Assembly (NCBI RefSeq): GCF_032362555.1
Contig: NC_083505.1
Coordinates: forward strand, 4,331,501-4,395,500
Reading direction: 5' to 3'
From: Amyelois transitella
Taxonomy: Eukaryota > Arthropoda > Insecta > Lepidoptera > Pyralidae
DNA: 64,000 nt
Positions 1 through 10,874 of the stretch are shown here, one piece after another (position 1 is the stretch's first letter; each line of letters begins with the position of its first letter). Below the pieces are notes generated by a model that saw only the letters and a list, made by a program, of their open reading frames with translations, was not told where the DNA came from and made no database searches. Position numbers and translations under genes: made by a program.

Positions 1-582
1 CGAAGTTAAAACCCTGCGCGCTAAACTATTTACTGTGAAATGATTTTGCTAAGTTTCTCGTGGGCCGATTCCCCGATACAAAGCCGCCCATACAAAGCCG
101 TATGGAATAATTGATGTATTAGTTAGTGCTTTCTTTTTTAGTTGAGGGTAGTTGTAGTAGACTTAAAACTGAGGGCCCCGAAGGGCGGACAAAGTGGTAA
201 GAGAGCTGTGGGAGGGCGGACCCCGGGCACCGAACCATCGCGGCGGAGGGTGCGACCGGGAAAACGGAAAGATGAGAGAGATATTAGTGCTTACATCCCT
301 TAGTCTCCGCCTCTTAACTTCTACGCGAAGAGATGTCGAATCCTATTCTACTCAGATGAAAACGTCTCTCTGAAAAAAAAAAAGTCTGATCGAGATTTTA
401 TGTATCTCGATCAGATCGTTTTCATTTACATTAATAATTTATAAAGGCATGATTTCAGACTATAAAATCATGATAAAGAATGAATTTATGTTTGGTATTG
501 ATAATTGAAGTACATAGTTTATTTTGTAATTTCTTTTGTTTATATTAGCATGTTTGATATTGTATTGATTGTGGCATGTTAG
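1..582 (+). other. Intron of the MAGUK gene, no feature recognised
   Basis: The sequence upstream of the 583 acceptor has no open frame that I can match to MAGUK exons. A GC-richer patch at about 160-280 has no splice-framed coding signal that I could support. Confidence 0.4.
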
Positions 583-1322
583 TTCGACCGGCAGAGCTCT
601 ATCCGCTACAGTTCCCGGCGCGCGCGCACGCTGGAGTCACTCGCGTCTTTGTACGAGGTAAGTTTTATGCAGCATGTTTAGTTTACTTTAGCATGTACTG
701 AAATATGACGATCCCATTTTGTAAAGCATGAGTGACTTGGAGAGTCGTTATATACTAACAAAACACACATAACATTTCCAATAAGTTTTGCAATATTTTT
801 ATGATATAACACTAACTAATTTGTTGTGCACTTGAATCTAATAACATTTTTACAGCACCTTCTAAAAGTTTTAAAGGATTTTTCTAATCAGATTGTGTCG
901 GGCACTAAAAAAAAGCATGATGAGCACATTCACAAATTCGACTATTCATTTAGTACTCATAACCAGTCAAATAACCATAAAAAGTTGTCGATTTCTGAAC
1001 GATAGGAAATGCTTTTACAAATTTGATTGGTCTATTAGGAGTTGCTCCTTTTTAATACGTTTTCGCTTTTACATAACTAATATGCTGTAAAAATCGTTAA
1101 AAGCACTTATTTTCATTAATACCATTGGTTTCAACCACCATTTAGGAAGAAGACATGAAACAAACTCTGGAGGACAGCGCCCGCATACAACGCCAATACG
1201 AGAAGTACATAGACTTGGTCATCACAAACAACAATATGGATACGACTTATTCCAAAATCATGGACGCTCTACACTCGCTCTCTACTGACCACCAGTGGGT
1301 GCCGGTTAGCTGGATTTACTAG
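583..1322 (+). CDS. vari: MAGUK guanylate-kinase protein, last two coding exons (varicose/MPP2-MPP6 type), partial
   Basis: Two exons, 583-657 (25 codons, flanked by AG and GTAAGT) and 1146-1322, join in phase 0 and stop at TAG 1320-1322. The second exon encodes SARIQRQYEKYIDLVI and ends QWVPVSWIY. This is the C-terminal tail of the guanylate-kinase-like domain of membrane-associated MAGUKs, where family members end in WVPVSWVY or a close variant. From family knowledge, the SARIQ segment and the ending resemble MPP2/MPP6, whose fly orthologue is varicose, a septate-junction scaffold under the lateral membrane. CASK has a similar ending, so paralogue choice is less certain than the family. The PDZ, SH3 and most of the guanylate-kinase domain must lie upstream of the window. 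A candidate polyadenylation signal is AATAAA at 1801-1806. The gene is tail-to-tail with TPGS2. Confidence 0.75.
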
Positions 1323-3138
1323 CAGTAGGAATATTATGATTAGGCTTAAAGTGTAGATAGGGCTGTCACTCGAATTGTCTATGGTTTGAAGAAAAGAACA
1401 GTAAATGCGTACATATTAATGCCCATGAAACTCGTTATGAATAATTATTTCATAAATAACAAGTACCTACATACATAAGGGCACCTATTTTTCTCTCTTT
1501 ACCGCTATTATTAATTCTTTAAATTGTATGGCCTATGTGTGCTGTTTTCATTATATCTATATTTAATGAACTACTTAATTTTTGGCATAATATTTAACTC
1601 AAAGACTACATACTACATATTTGTTAGTTTAGTTTAAAGTGACAGCCCTGATAAGTGAGAGATAAGTTGCAACGCAATTGGTTAGCTCAAATACTATGAA
1701 TTCAATTTTTTACAAGATAAACGGTGATTTCATCACAAATAAGTATTAAATATATCGAGTGCCTAAATTACGAGTATATAGTTTGTACATCACAAAGCCT
1801 AATAAAACCCCAATTGCTTCAAGATAAAGTAGTTTGTATCACCACATGCGTTTGATAGAAATTAAATAATATCAGAGTAATATTAATTTTTATTCTAAAC
1901 AAATAGCATAAGATAAGTCAGTCTTCCCGCACTTTACCATCATTTTAGCCGGAATAAATTGCTCCAATTTGCTACTCTGACATAACGCATTTAATATAAG
2001 CTTTTAAATGTAGACAAAATCTTTCAAACTTCACCTTTTATATAACTAATAAATAATTAAAATATTCTACTAGCTCATTATTTATATCTGCTATTGATAG
2101 CAGAATTTTTCTTCCAGTATGAACGCGAAGAGTGCGGGTTAATGTTGATTAACCGAACATTGTGCCACCTTGTTCCAATAGTTGTAAAGATTTTAGTAAA
2201 CCTACTTGGCGCCCTTAAATTTGAACAAGAGATACTGTTAAGTATAACATAAAAAAAGATCGCTTTTTTATAGAAAGTGCTTTATTCCGTAAATATCAAA
2301 TCACAATACTATATAAATCTCTAAATTTTGTATTCAATAAGCCAATGATGTTTTATATTAAGATAGTTGTAGTTACCTATATCACTGTATCTGTCTATCG
2401 TGTATAAGTTTTGCTTTTATTTTTATATTAATCAAATTTTAAAGTTGATATAAAAACATCACAAAATCTATCATCACATAATAATTATACATGAGAGATT
2501 TATATGCAAATCTTGCTAGTAGGTACATAGTTGTATTATTTTGTGCAGTATGTTCAAGGATTCTTGCTTGTATTAAGTGACAATGATTGTAAACTTAGCT
2601 TACTTTAAGAATCTCACATTCCGTCCATTTTATTTTGTTATTTAGCTGTAAATTTTATTGTCATGAATTTATTCAATATACAAGATGTAACATCGATTCC
2701 TTATTTTATTTTTGCTATCGCTGTTTGTATTTTTTATGTTGACCATAAACCAATATAATAAAAATATTTAATTCTTCCAATACATATAGTTTCTACTAAT
2801 AATGTTAGCCAGCTGATAACATGTCATTAAACTTTCACTGGTTTCACTTTCCTGGTGATCTCAGGAGATGCAGTCACGTCCCTTATCAAGTATGATAATG
2901 TTCATCTACACGTAACGATAGATAATCAATGATGTTGTTACTAATTTTGTCACTAGCTTTATATCATTTTACGGCTTACGCTGATCAGTCTGTAATAGCT
3001 AGCAGGTGAATTCAGAAGACATTAAAAATCTTTGGAAATTAAAATTAAATTGATTTCATACAATATTATAACAACATACAAGGTATTTTTTAGAACATTG
3101 ATTTCTTCAACCTTTTTTGTTACTAGGCACAAGTTGAT
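1323..3138. other. 3' UTR and intergenic DNA between the convergent vari and TPGS2 genes
   Basis: AT-rich DNA with no supportable open frame. It should contain the vari 3' UTR (candidate AATAAA at 1801) and the TPGS2 3' UTR on the opposite strand. I see no mobile-element ends in it. Confidence 0.5.
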
Positions 3139-6100
3139 CTATTGATTTGTTTGTCGGCTGCTCTTATGATGGCGCGTTGATGTTTTGAATATGTTGGGGT
3201 CGATATGATTCAAACCAGGCTCGTTGGAGACCACCACATTGTTAGTTCCAGTATCCACTTTCTCCAGCAGGTGCGGCGCTAGTAAGAGGAACAGTTGCTG
3301 AAAATAGTAATGAGTATCAGAGTAAAATGTTCACGTGATAAGTATTTGAGAACTTATAAGTAAACATCATGTAAAGCAAAGTAAGGAGGGGTATATGCCT
3401 TGACTTCATCGAGCAGCTAAATAAATATTGGCGAGATTGCTCTACTAAGCACTTTATATTAATTATCACTTTCAATTTCACATTATACGTAATAATAATT
3501 CAAGATGAGCGCGGAAAAGCATAAGAAAGATATTTTATATTTATAAGACCTACTGGATATAATAAACGGACGGATCCTAGGGGTGATTCAAACAGGACAA
3601 ACCCGGAGGATGATGGAATTACATTTATGGCCAACCAACCTCAGCCCAGGGTATAAGTGGCAGGTTAGCGAACGCCGCTTGCCAGCCTGGCAGTCCCAGG
3701 TGTACCAGCGCCATCCTGAAGTACATGGTGAAGGAGTCCGCGAGCCATCCCCACGTACCCTCGCGCGTCACCAGCCACACAGACCACGAGCCGCCAGTGT
3801 AGATCAAGCAAACCTTTAGAAGGATAAGTAAGCGATTCAGACCGACCGGCCTCGCCCGAATGTTATTTCAAAATGCGGTAAATAAAACTGAAACTTATGA
3901 CCAGAAATTAAAGTTCATCAATCACCTGAAATGTAAGTGCACCTTACACACGTAAATGTCTCGGGGTCAAGCCGATTCGAGTCGATCGGACTGAAATCTG
4001 AATCGTATCTAAGAATATGTAAGATTGCCTAAATTATAATATGGTGCGATAAATTTTCCTTTCCCATCATTTTTGTAGCTTTTGCCCACGAGGATGTCAG
4101 ATAAATTTCTCACTTTGCGTTTTCTCAAATGCATTTGGCGATTGTGCTTTGTAGTAAGAGGTCCATTTTAAGGTCTAGATTTTCTACAGTATTGTATAGG
4201 TATTATTATAATGTGCTTACTTTCCATTTAGATATAGCACTTACTAGACAGGCCAAAATGAAACCTATTCACTTTCCTTCTTCCTTATCTAAAGCTTACC
4301 TTTCCAATTGTTCTACAACTATCCAATTCGAAAACTTTACTCTTAGTGTTCAACACTGGACGGGGCCCACTGCCTTGTCTAGTGACAGAAAAATCCAAAA
4401 GATCCTTCAAAGCTGGTGATAAATATAATTCATTCAATGGATTTACATGAATTGATCCCACGGGCAAGATTTCATCAGCTATAGAAATAAAATAAAACAT
4501 GTTGTGACTTATGATTTCTTAGGTAGGTACCTACCTAATTTGAAAGTTGACATTAAGTATCCATTAGGAATTATTGAGAACTAGCTTTGCCCGCGACTAC
4601 GTACGCGCGTTTTTTCGCACTTCCCCAGGGTTAATTCTTTCTCTGTAAAAGTCGGTTAAGTGGTTTAGGCGTAACAGACAGACAAGAGTTATTTACGCAT
4701 TTATTAACTAGCTTCTACCCGAAATTTCATCCACGTGATGTAGCGCCATCTATAAAGAGCGACGAATTTAGCACCACGAATGCAGCGGTACCGCAAAACC
4801 AACGGGAACTAGTTTTTACCGCGATGAAAGTTACTCTATGTCCTTCTCCAGATTCTTAATTTTATATAGGTACGTAATGTTTCAAGAATATTAATTCAGT
4901 ACGTGCATAACCCTTAAATAGGTACACTGTCAGCGTCCATGGAAAACAATGTCGTTCAACTTTCGCGCCGGTCACTATAAAGTTTAGCAGAAATTCCCAA
5001 TTTCCCTCTCATAGAGTGAAGTGGACATCCTAGACTCTCCTCCCTGGATGACCATAAGGACTAATGCCCGGCAGATGATAATAACTAATAAGAATCTTCT
5101 TCCATTTGGCGTTAGTCCCTAACATCCACACCACTCTGGTAAGGAGCCCGGAGTGTGGAGAAAGTGCCATTGACCATGAATCCTGGATTGGGTAAGTCAG
5201 ATTGTTACACCAAGCGACACCCATGTGACTTTTGCAACCTTTCCAGGGGAACCTAACCCGTATCACATGTCTAGTTTCGTGAATGTAAGGTTTATTCAAT
5301 GTTTTCCCTCATCGTAAGAGTATCAGTTAGTAGGTATTCAAACTAATGGAGTTACATAACTTCGAATAGTAATTGATGTGGTTCCCTGCACCAATAAAAA
5401 AAAAGAATAGGACCACTCCATCTCTTTTTCATGGATGTCGTAAAAGGTGACTAAGGGATAGGCTTATAAACTTTGAATTATTCTTTTAGGCCACGGGCTA
5501 GCAACCTCTTACTATGTGAATCTCGATTCTATCATTAAGCCTACGAGCTGAACGTGGCCTCTCAGTCTTTTCAAGACGGCTCTGTCTACCCCACAAGGGA
5601 TATAAACGTTATTATATGTACGTATGTTTGTTTGATATATGGTCGAGGTGGGATTTGAACCTGTGCCTAATCTGTAATACATAAAGCATTTTAACCGGGC
5701 ACATTACCGATTCAACCACCGATAGTCAATAATGAATGAATGAATATTCAATTTCTACCTACGTACTGTTACTTATGTAGGTACTTAGATTATATAGACT
5801 TAGAAGAAAAGGCGGACGGAGTGTGGTTAAAGCTATGATTACGATTAGGTGGCGTTGTTTGTACGCATATGTGTGAGTTAAAGAAAACTTGCAATTTCGT
5901 GAGATTTCAGATTTCAGATTTATTTATTGCAAGTCACAAGTTATAAGTTGTTAAATAAATAGTAGGTACAAGTGACGCCCTGCAAGGGCACTGCAAACAT
6001 GAGGGCAACTAGTTGCCACATTACTTACAAATTAAATTTGATTTACAGATTTTCGCTTTATTTGTAATAAAGAAATCAAAGTGAATTGGTAGGGAATTTA

Positions 6101-9100
6101 TCGTCGAAAAATTCAGAAATATCATAATAACATTTACCTACGAGTAGATTTTTAAGATCTTTCGCAAATATAGGGATTTTTTTAATATTTTTTATATAAT
6201 TCGGGATATGGTTATATATTTTTATAGCCATATGATGAGGGCTGGAAGAAACAAGTTTCATTTTAGTGATTGGTCTTTCTAGTATGTTGAGGTCTCTATT
6301 ATTTCTTTTGTTTCTATTTATCCTTCGTATATACAGAGCCTCATGCTTCCTCACAAATTTGCATGCTTCTAGAATATATATAGATGTTAAGGTAAGAATT
6401 TTATGTTTTATGAAATATGTTCTGCAGGATGTCATCTGGTCAATATTTACGAGTATTCTAACGATTTTCTTTTGTAGCGTAAATATATCATTAATTGTAC
6501 AAGAGTTTCCCCATATAACTATGCCATATGACAGTCTGGAGTGGGCATATGCATAATAAGCGGCAAGGCAGGTTTTTAGGTCAGTTACCCGTTTAAGTTG
6601 GTGTAATGCATAAGTAAAAGATGAAATCTTATTTTTTAGTTTCTGAATATGTGGTTTCCAAGTCATGTTGGTATCTAATTCGATCCCCAATAAGGTCGCC
6701 GTGTCGACTGTTTTTAAATTAGTATTCTTATAATTAAAATCCAACTGCAATGGTCTTTTTTGTGATGGTTTAAATTGTAGTAATTTAGTTTTATTTAAAT
6801 TAAGTTCTAAGTTATGTGTAGGGTAAAACCAGGAGAGATGGACCAGCGGGTGAGACGGACCATCGTAATTTCTACTAAACTATAAGATTTATTTAAGCTA
6901 GCAAAACTAAAGCGTACTTGTCAACCTATTTGCTCCATGTTGAAAGTGAGACTGTTACATTTTTATTGGAAAAAATAATAAAATACGGTTTAGAAGATTT
7001 CGGAAGCGTAATATTTTTATTGCATGTGTTTTGAAAACTAAGGTACGTAAGAGATAATGTATTTTTTCAATAGCAATTGATGGTTTTGGGTTAGTGTGGT
7101 CTTGAAATAATAAACTAACCTCAAAATAATTTGTTTGTTTATTACGTTAGTAGGTTAAAATAGTGGTAAATCTGTCCTTACGATTTAGGAGAGATGGACC
7201 ATGGTAAGTAGGGGTAAGATGGACCAATAGTGAATAATATTATTTGCTTATTTTAATTGATATAAAAGTTATGTTTATACAAATTTATAAATTTTAATGA
7301 AATATTTTTTTTATAGGTAGGCCATGCCTCTAATATACAAAAGAAAAAGTGGAGTATGTCGAGGGAAACTATAAAGATACTCTGAGTAAAGACGAATGGC
7401 TGCAGTGTACTATGTGTGAACGCTGGTCCCATGAAAGCTGCACCTCATATGCTAATATGTGCGAGCGATGCGGTGATACGGTGACAAATTGAAGATTTTT
7501 TGTTTATTTAATCGTTTCTCTAAATCGTTAATTTGATTTTGAATTTTTATTAATTGTTTAAGAAGTTTAAAATGATTATTTTTTGTTAAGTCCATCTCTC
7601 CTTACTTACTGGTCCAACTCACCCGCAGAGTATGGGAGAGACGGACCGAGGGTACATTTTTTATATTTGTTGATTATTTTTAAAAAGAAGCTACAATTGT
7701 GCCATAACGCAGTAAAATAGGTTGACTATTAATAGTAAGATACTATAACACCAAAATGTATGTTAGTTCTTAAGAAATAAAAAAAATATTGATGACAGAA
7801 AAAATGTGGTCCATCTCTCCTGACTTTACCCTATCCAACCAATTTATTATACTATCCATAGTAATATTTAATTTATTTTCTAGTTCAACTTCATCAGAAC
7901 AGGATAGTAAAACCGATACATCGTCCGCAAAGAGTATGCACTCTTCTTTGATTTCGTCTGGGAGGTCATTGATGTATATGAGAAACAGAATACACCCTAA
8001 GACACTACCCTGCGGAATAGAGCCGGTGGAAACTGCTCTATTTGACCTTATAATTTCTATTTTACCCGATTCAAAGTTTGTATACCTAAGTTCGACGTGT
8101 TGTACACGTTTTTCGAGATATGATTTGAACCAGTTAAGTGCCGTGCCTCTAATTCCTGAATCAAATAATTTGTTAAGCAGAATATCGTGATTTACTCTAT
8201 CGTAAGCCTTACTCATGTCTAGGAGGAGTCCTAATGAGATTATCTACATATGACGTAATGGCGGCCGGCTGTCACACTATTGGTGAGTGTGGCGTGTATT
8301 TAAGCATACAATACTACAGTATATAATTTTAGCGCTTCGTTTTGCCATGTAGTAAAACTTCGTCTGCCTTTGTTTTCTATGTCTATGCTTGGGATACCTA
8401 GGTAGAAGTTAAAATATACTAGATATTAAATTGACAATGGACTCGTCGAGTTATTTATACAACCAAAACCAAACTGATACTTTCCTGAATATTTATAATG
8501 CCAAGTCAACTGAAAGCCGTCACTTGAAGCATAAAAATTTCGTAAATCATCAGGTAAAACTGCAGAATGTCTCTGTTCCCATGTAGATATAGCCACGCGA
8601 TCACATGGTGATCTGCGTTCTACATTGACGTTACATATACGAGGATCAGCTTCTAAAATAAATGAATGTTAAGTAAGTAGTGGTTGTTACCATGTAATAA
8701 ATATATTTATTCTAAGTAAAGACATAATTATGTACAATGTGTTTTTTTTTTTAAGTATCTCGGGTAAGTATGCTTCTCTCCTTCTTTGTCTTCGAACGCA
8801 TCCAATTTTGACAATTATTGTCAGAACTTTGACATTGACAGTAAACTCGTGGTTCAGGAATTACATTCTTAAACATAACCTCAATTCAATTACTTTGCTG
8901 AAGTGAAAAGTTAGTGAAAAGCGAAGTTATTATTATTTTTATTAAAATCATGACAAATTTAAATGCTGGAGTTTGTGCTATAAAAAAAGAATTTGTCATA
9001 GAAAGAGAAGACAAAATCGGCAAAGCAGAAGCCGCTTCTTCTAATCATTTAGAAAAACGTAAACTAGATTATATCGATCAAGAAGATAATGAAAGTAAGA

Positions 9101-10874
9101 AAGCGAGAACAGGAAACATAGAGGTAAGGATAGACAAAAATAAAAAGAGAGGACAAAACAAAGCACGACCCAAAACCTTTAATGAGAGTCAAGAAAACAA
9201 ACCCTGCCCTAGTATTATTGACGTAAAGTCGAGTGAAGAAACCAAACCTTGCCAATATAGTAATTGTAAGTTCATACACAACTCGCTTGATTATTTAAAG
9301 AATAAACCTAAAGACATTGGAGAACAGTGCCATGTTTTTAATAAAAGAGGAAGATGTCCCAGAGGTATAGCTTGTCGATTTGGATCAAATCATATTACAG
9401 CTGAGGGATTTAATTTAGTTAATGAAAACAAATTCAAATTATGGAAAGATGATGTCCGAAATACTCTGCAGTCTTCACTTCAACTTCCATTACAAAAGAA
9501 GAAATATGATCTCAGTTTTGCCGAAAAACTGGTTAAACTTATGGATACAAGAAATAAAACTCCTACAGAATCAGAGGAGTTATTACAACCTGCCGGAAAT
9601 TCGGGTGCAATCACAGATGAAGATATAATTAAACTACTCCCAAAAGAGAAAAAAGCAATTGATTGGAAAGACAAGTTATATCTGAGTCCACTTACCACTG
9701 TAGGGAATCTTCCATTCAGAAGAATATGTAAAGAGTTTGGCGTTGATATCACTTGTGGGGAAATGGCATTATGTGAGTCCCTGCTCAAAGGAACAACACA
9801 AGAATGGGCTTTAGTTAAAAGGCATGAGTCAGAAGATTTGTTTGGTGTTCAAATATGTGGCAATAATGCTTACATAATCACAAAGGTGGCACAACTGCTT
9901 CAAGAAAACACAGAGCTTGATTTCATTGATTTAAATCTTGGTTGCCCCATCGACTTAATATACAAGAAAGGTGGTGGCAGTGGCATGATGCACAGACTAG
10001 CCTCATTGCAAGCTTCTGTAACGTGTGCTTCTAAACTCCTTAGTATACCGTTTACTATAAAAATGAGAACAGGAGTATACCAAGATAAAAAAATTGCTCA
10101 CACTCTTATACCAAAGGTAGTTGAAGCTGGAGCATCATTGATTACCCTGCATGGAAGATCCAGAGAAGCTAGGTACACTAGGTCAGCAGACTGGGAGTAT
10201 ATTGAAACTTGTGCTAAAGCAGCCACACCTTGTCCAGTCTTTGGCAATGGTGACATTTTATGTTATGATGATTATGTGCAGCGGAGAGAAATGGCACCAA
10301 CTGTCCAGGGAGTGATGATTGGTCGTGGAGCTCTTATCAAACCTTGGATATTTACAGAAATAAAAGAACAGAAGCTGTGGGATATAAGCAGTGCTGAGAG
10401 ATTTGATATTCTTAGGAAGTACACTAACTATGGATTGGAGCACTGGGGTTCTGACATGAGAGGAGTGGAGAATACCCGCCGGTTCCTATTGGAGTGGTTG
10501 TCATTTTTATACCGCTATGTGCCTGTAGGACTGTTAGAAAGACCCCCACAGAAAATAAATGAGAGACCACCAAGTTACTTTGGTAGAGATGACATGGAAA
10601 CATTAATGGCTTCAAATAACTGTGCAGACTGGATCAAAATTAGTGAGATGTTGTTGGGCCCTGTACCTGAAGGATTTGTGTTTTTACCAAAGCATAAAGC
10701 TAATTCTTATTAAAGATTTTGTTTTTATTAATTTGTAGTTTTTTATAATTATTCCCAATTGCTTTATGTTCCTAGGTACTCACTATAACAAAACTTACCC
10801 AATATTTTTGTGACTCCCAGAGTTATATTCTCATAAAAAGAATCTTCAGACACTAAATCAACACAAAAACTCAT
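3139..10874 (-). CDS. TPGS2: Tubulin polyglutamylase complex subunit 2 (TPGS2), five exons
   Basis: On the minus strand, coding exons are 10799-10874, 8485-8652, 4300-4478, 3640-3813 and 3139-3297, giving 251 codons plus TAG. The conserved core is clear against TPGS2: TLGVTKIL in exon 1, STWEQRHSAVLPDDLRNFYA in exon 2, ILPVGSI and KVFELDSC in exon 3, and WLADSFTMYFRMALVHLGLP in exon 4. TPGS2 (about 300 residues in human) is a non-catalytic subunit of the TTLL1-containing complex that adds glutamate chains to tubulin tails on axonemal and neuronal microtubules. Exons 1, 3 and 4 end at GT donors. Exon 2 joins exon 3 in frame only if the intron begins GAAAGT, a GA-AG intron; the nearest GT donor, 4 bases on, breaks the frame. 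Intron 1 contains DUS3 on the other strand, and intron 2 is full of mobile elements. Confidence 0.88.
5145..5713 (-). repeat. tRNA-derived SINE split by another repeat
   Basis: On the minus strand, 5713-5640 is a tRNA-like head with a B box (GGTTCAAATCCCACC in reverse complement), and 5385-5145 carries the body. The same head and body lie directly adjacent in the copy at 30538-30828. Here they are separated by about 250 bp (5386-5635) of a different interspersed repeat. Confidence 0.6.
5391..5625 (+). repeat. ~230 bp interspersed lepidopteran repeat
   Basis: Marked by AGGACCACTCCATCTCTTTT, ACTAAGGGATAGGCTTA and GGCTCTGTCTACCCCACAAG. Related pieces occur at 24250-24310, 42678-42712, 48556-48688, 59727-59943, 60829-61015 and 63128-63185, on both strands. 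No coding capacity is visible. Confidence 0.65.
6821..7831. mobile_element. 1,011 bp non-autonomous TA-target DNA transposon inside the LINE
   Basis: The ends are inverted repeats: left GGGTAAAACCAGGAGAGATG, right the reverse complement with two mismatches in about 25 bases. They are flanked by TA at 6819-6820 and 7832-7833. A TA duplication and inserted position inside the LINE reading frame support transposition. The motif of the ends (GGAGAGATGGACC and variants) recurs internally near 7190-7230 and 7590-7650. A short plus-strand frame at about 7390-7490 reads WLQCTMCERWSHESC and then MCERCGD, a Cys/His cluster like the zinc-binding tail of pogo-type transposases. That suggests a deletion derivative of a pogo/Tc1-mariner relative. 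Confidence 0.75.
7390..7492 (+). pseudogene. Remnant of a transposase C-terminal zinc-binding tail
   Basis: A short frame ending at TGA (about 7490) encodes a C-x2-C ... H-x3-C ... C-x2-C pattern with KDEWLQCTMCERWSHESC. No upstream DDE catalytic region is present, so it cannot encode an active transposase. Assignment to a pogo-like family is by resemblance only. Confidence 0.5.
8950..10713 (+). CDS. Dus3: tRNA-dihydrouridine(47) synthase DUS3, single exon
   Basis: The 587-residue frame starts at the first in-frame ATG (8950, context AAAATCATGA). The codon at 8914 is GTG. The N-terminal third is lysine-rich and carries CCCH-type zinc fingers at about residues 100-150 (KPCQYSNCKFIH, then RGRCPRGIACRFGSNH), the hallmark of DUS3 among dihydrouridine synthases. 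The C-terminal half is the FMN-binding TIM-barrel: LSPLTTVGNLPFRRICKEFG, the catalytic NLGCP motif with Cys at about residue 332, then KKGGGSGMM, IKMRTG, LHGRSREARY and GNGDI. The enzyme reduces uridine 47 of tRNA using NAD(P)H. The gene is complete, has no introns, and lies entirely in intron 1 of TPGS2 on the opposite strand; its stop is 85 bp from TPGS2 exon 1. The lack of introns could mean an old retrocopy. Confidence 0.95.
   Translation: MTNLNAGVCAIKKEFVIEREDKIGKAEAASSNHLEKRKLDYIDQEDNESKKARTGNIEVRIDKNKKRGQNKARPKTFNESQENKPCPSIIDVKSSEETKPCQYSNCKFIHNSLDYLKNKPKDIGEQCHVFNKRGRCPRGIACRFGSNHITAEGFNLVNENKFKLWKDDVRNTLQSSLQLPLQKKKYDLSFAEKLVKLMDTRNKTPTESEELLQPAGNSGAITDEDIIKLLPKEKKAIDWKDKLYLSPLTTVGNLPFRRICKEFGVDITCGEMALCESLLKGTTQEWALVKRHESEDLFGVQICGNNAYIITKVAQLLQENTELDFIDLNLGCPIDLIYKKGGGSGMMHRLASLQASVTCASKLLSIPFTIKMRTGVYQDKKIAHTLIPKVVEAGASLITLHGRSREARYTRSADWEYIETCAKAATPCPVFGNGDILCYDDYVQRREMAPTVQGVMIGRGALIKPWIFTEIKEQKLWDISSAERFDILRKYTNYGLEHWGSDMRGVENTRRFLLEWLSFLYRYVPVGLLERPPQKINERPPSYFGRDDMETLMASNNCADWIKISEMLLGPVPEGFVFLPKHKANSY

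Larger units (their letters stand above)
5905..8245 (-). mobile_element. 5'-truncated non-LTR retrotransposon (LINE), interrupted by a DNA transposon
   Basis: Minus-strand frames at 8245-7834 and 6818-6076 encode reverse-transcriptase segments. The first has MSKAYDRVNHDIL, STGSIPQGSVLGCILF and the catalytic-type FADD box in ILFADDVSVLL. The second has the downstream thumb region with TLLGIELDTNMTWKPHIQKL and LSYGIVIWGN. The frame runs straight across the 6821-7831 insertion once that is set aside. Upstream of 8245 a stop ends the frame and LINE similarity stops, so the element is 5'-truncated. The 3' end near 5905 has short repeats of ATCTGAA, a tail style known from CR1-like elements. CR1 group is my best guess; the clade is unproven. 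It lies inside TPGS2 intron 2. Confidence 0.85.
4479..8484 (-). other. TPGS2 intron 2 with apparent GA donor
   Basis: The exon 2 boundary reads CAG|GAAAGT where a consensus donor would be CAG|GTAAGT, so only the second intron base differs. The acceptor side is CTATAG followed by the exon starting at 4478. Splicing here gives YKYS joined to DEILPVG through a codon completed as GCT, which matches the family's spacing. The next GT, at 8480-8479, leaves the reading frame out by one base. Confidence 0.6.

Noticed and set aside
5030..5299. Minus-strand 89-codon frame
   Set aside because: It overlaps the SINE body in TPGS2 intron 2. The frame is incidental.
8914..8949. Longer N-terminus for DUS3 starting at 8914
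   Set aside because: The codon at 8914 is GTG, and the extra residues are hydrophobic and unlike the family. The first ATG is 8950. For the same reason the plexin start was moved to 56964 and Asx to 19847.
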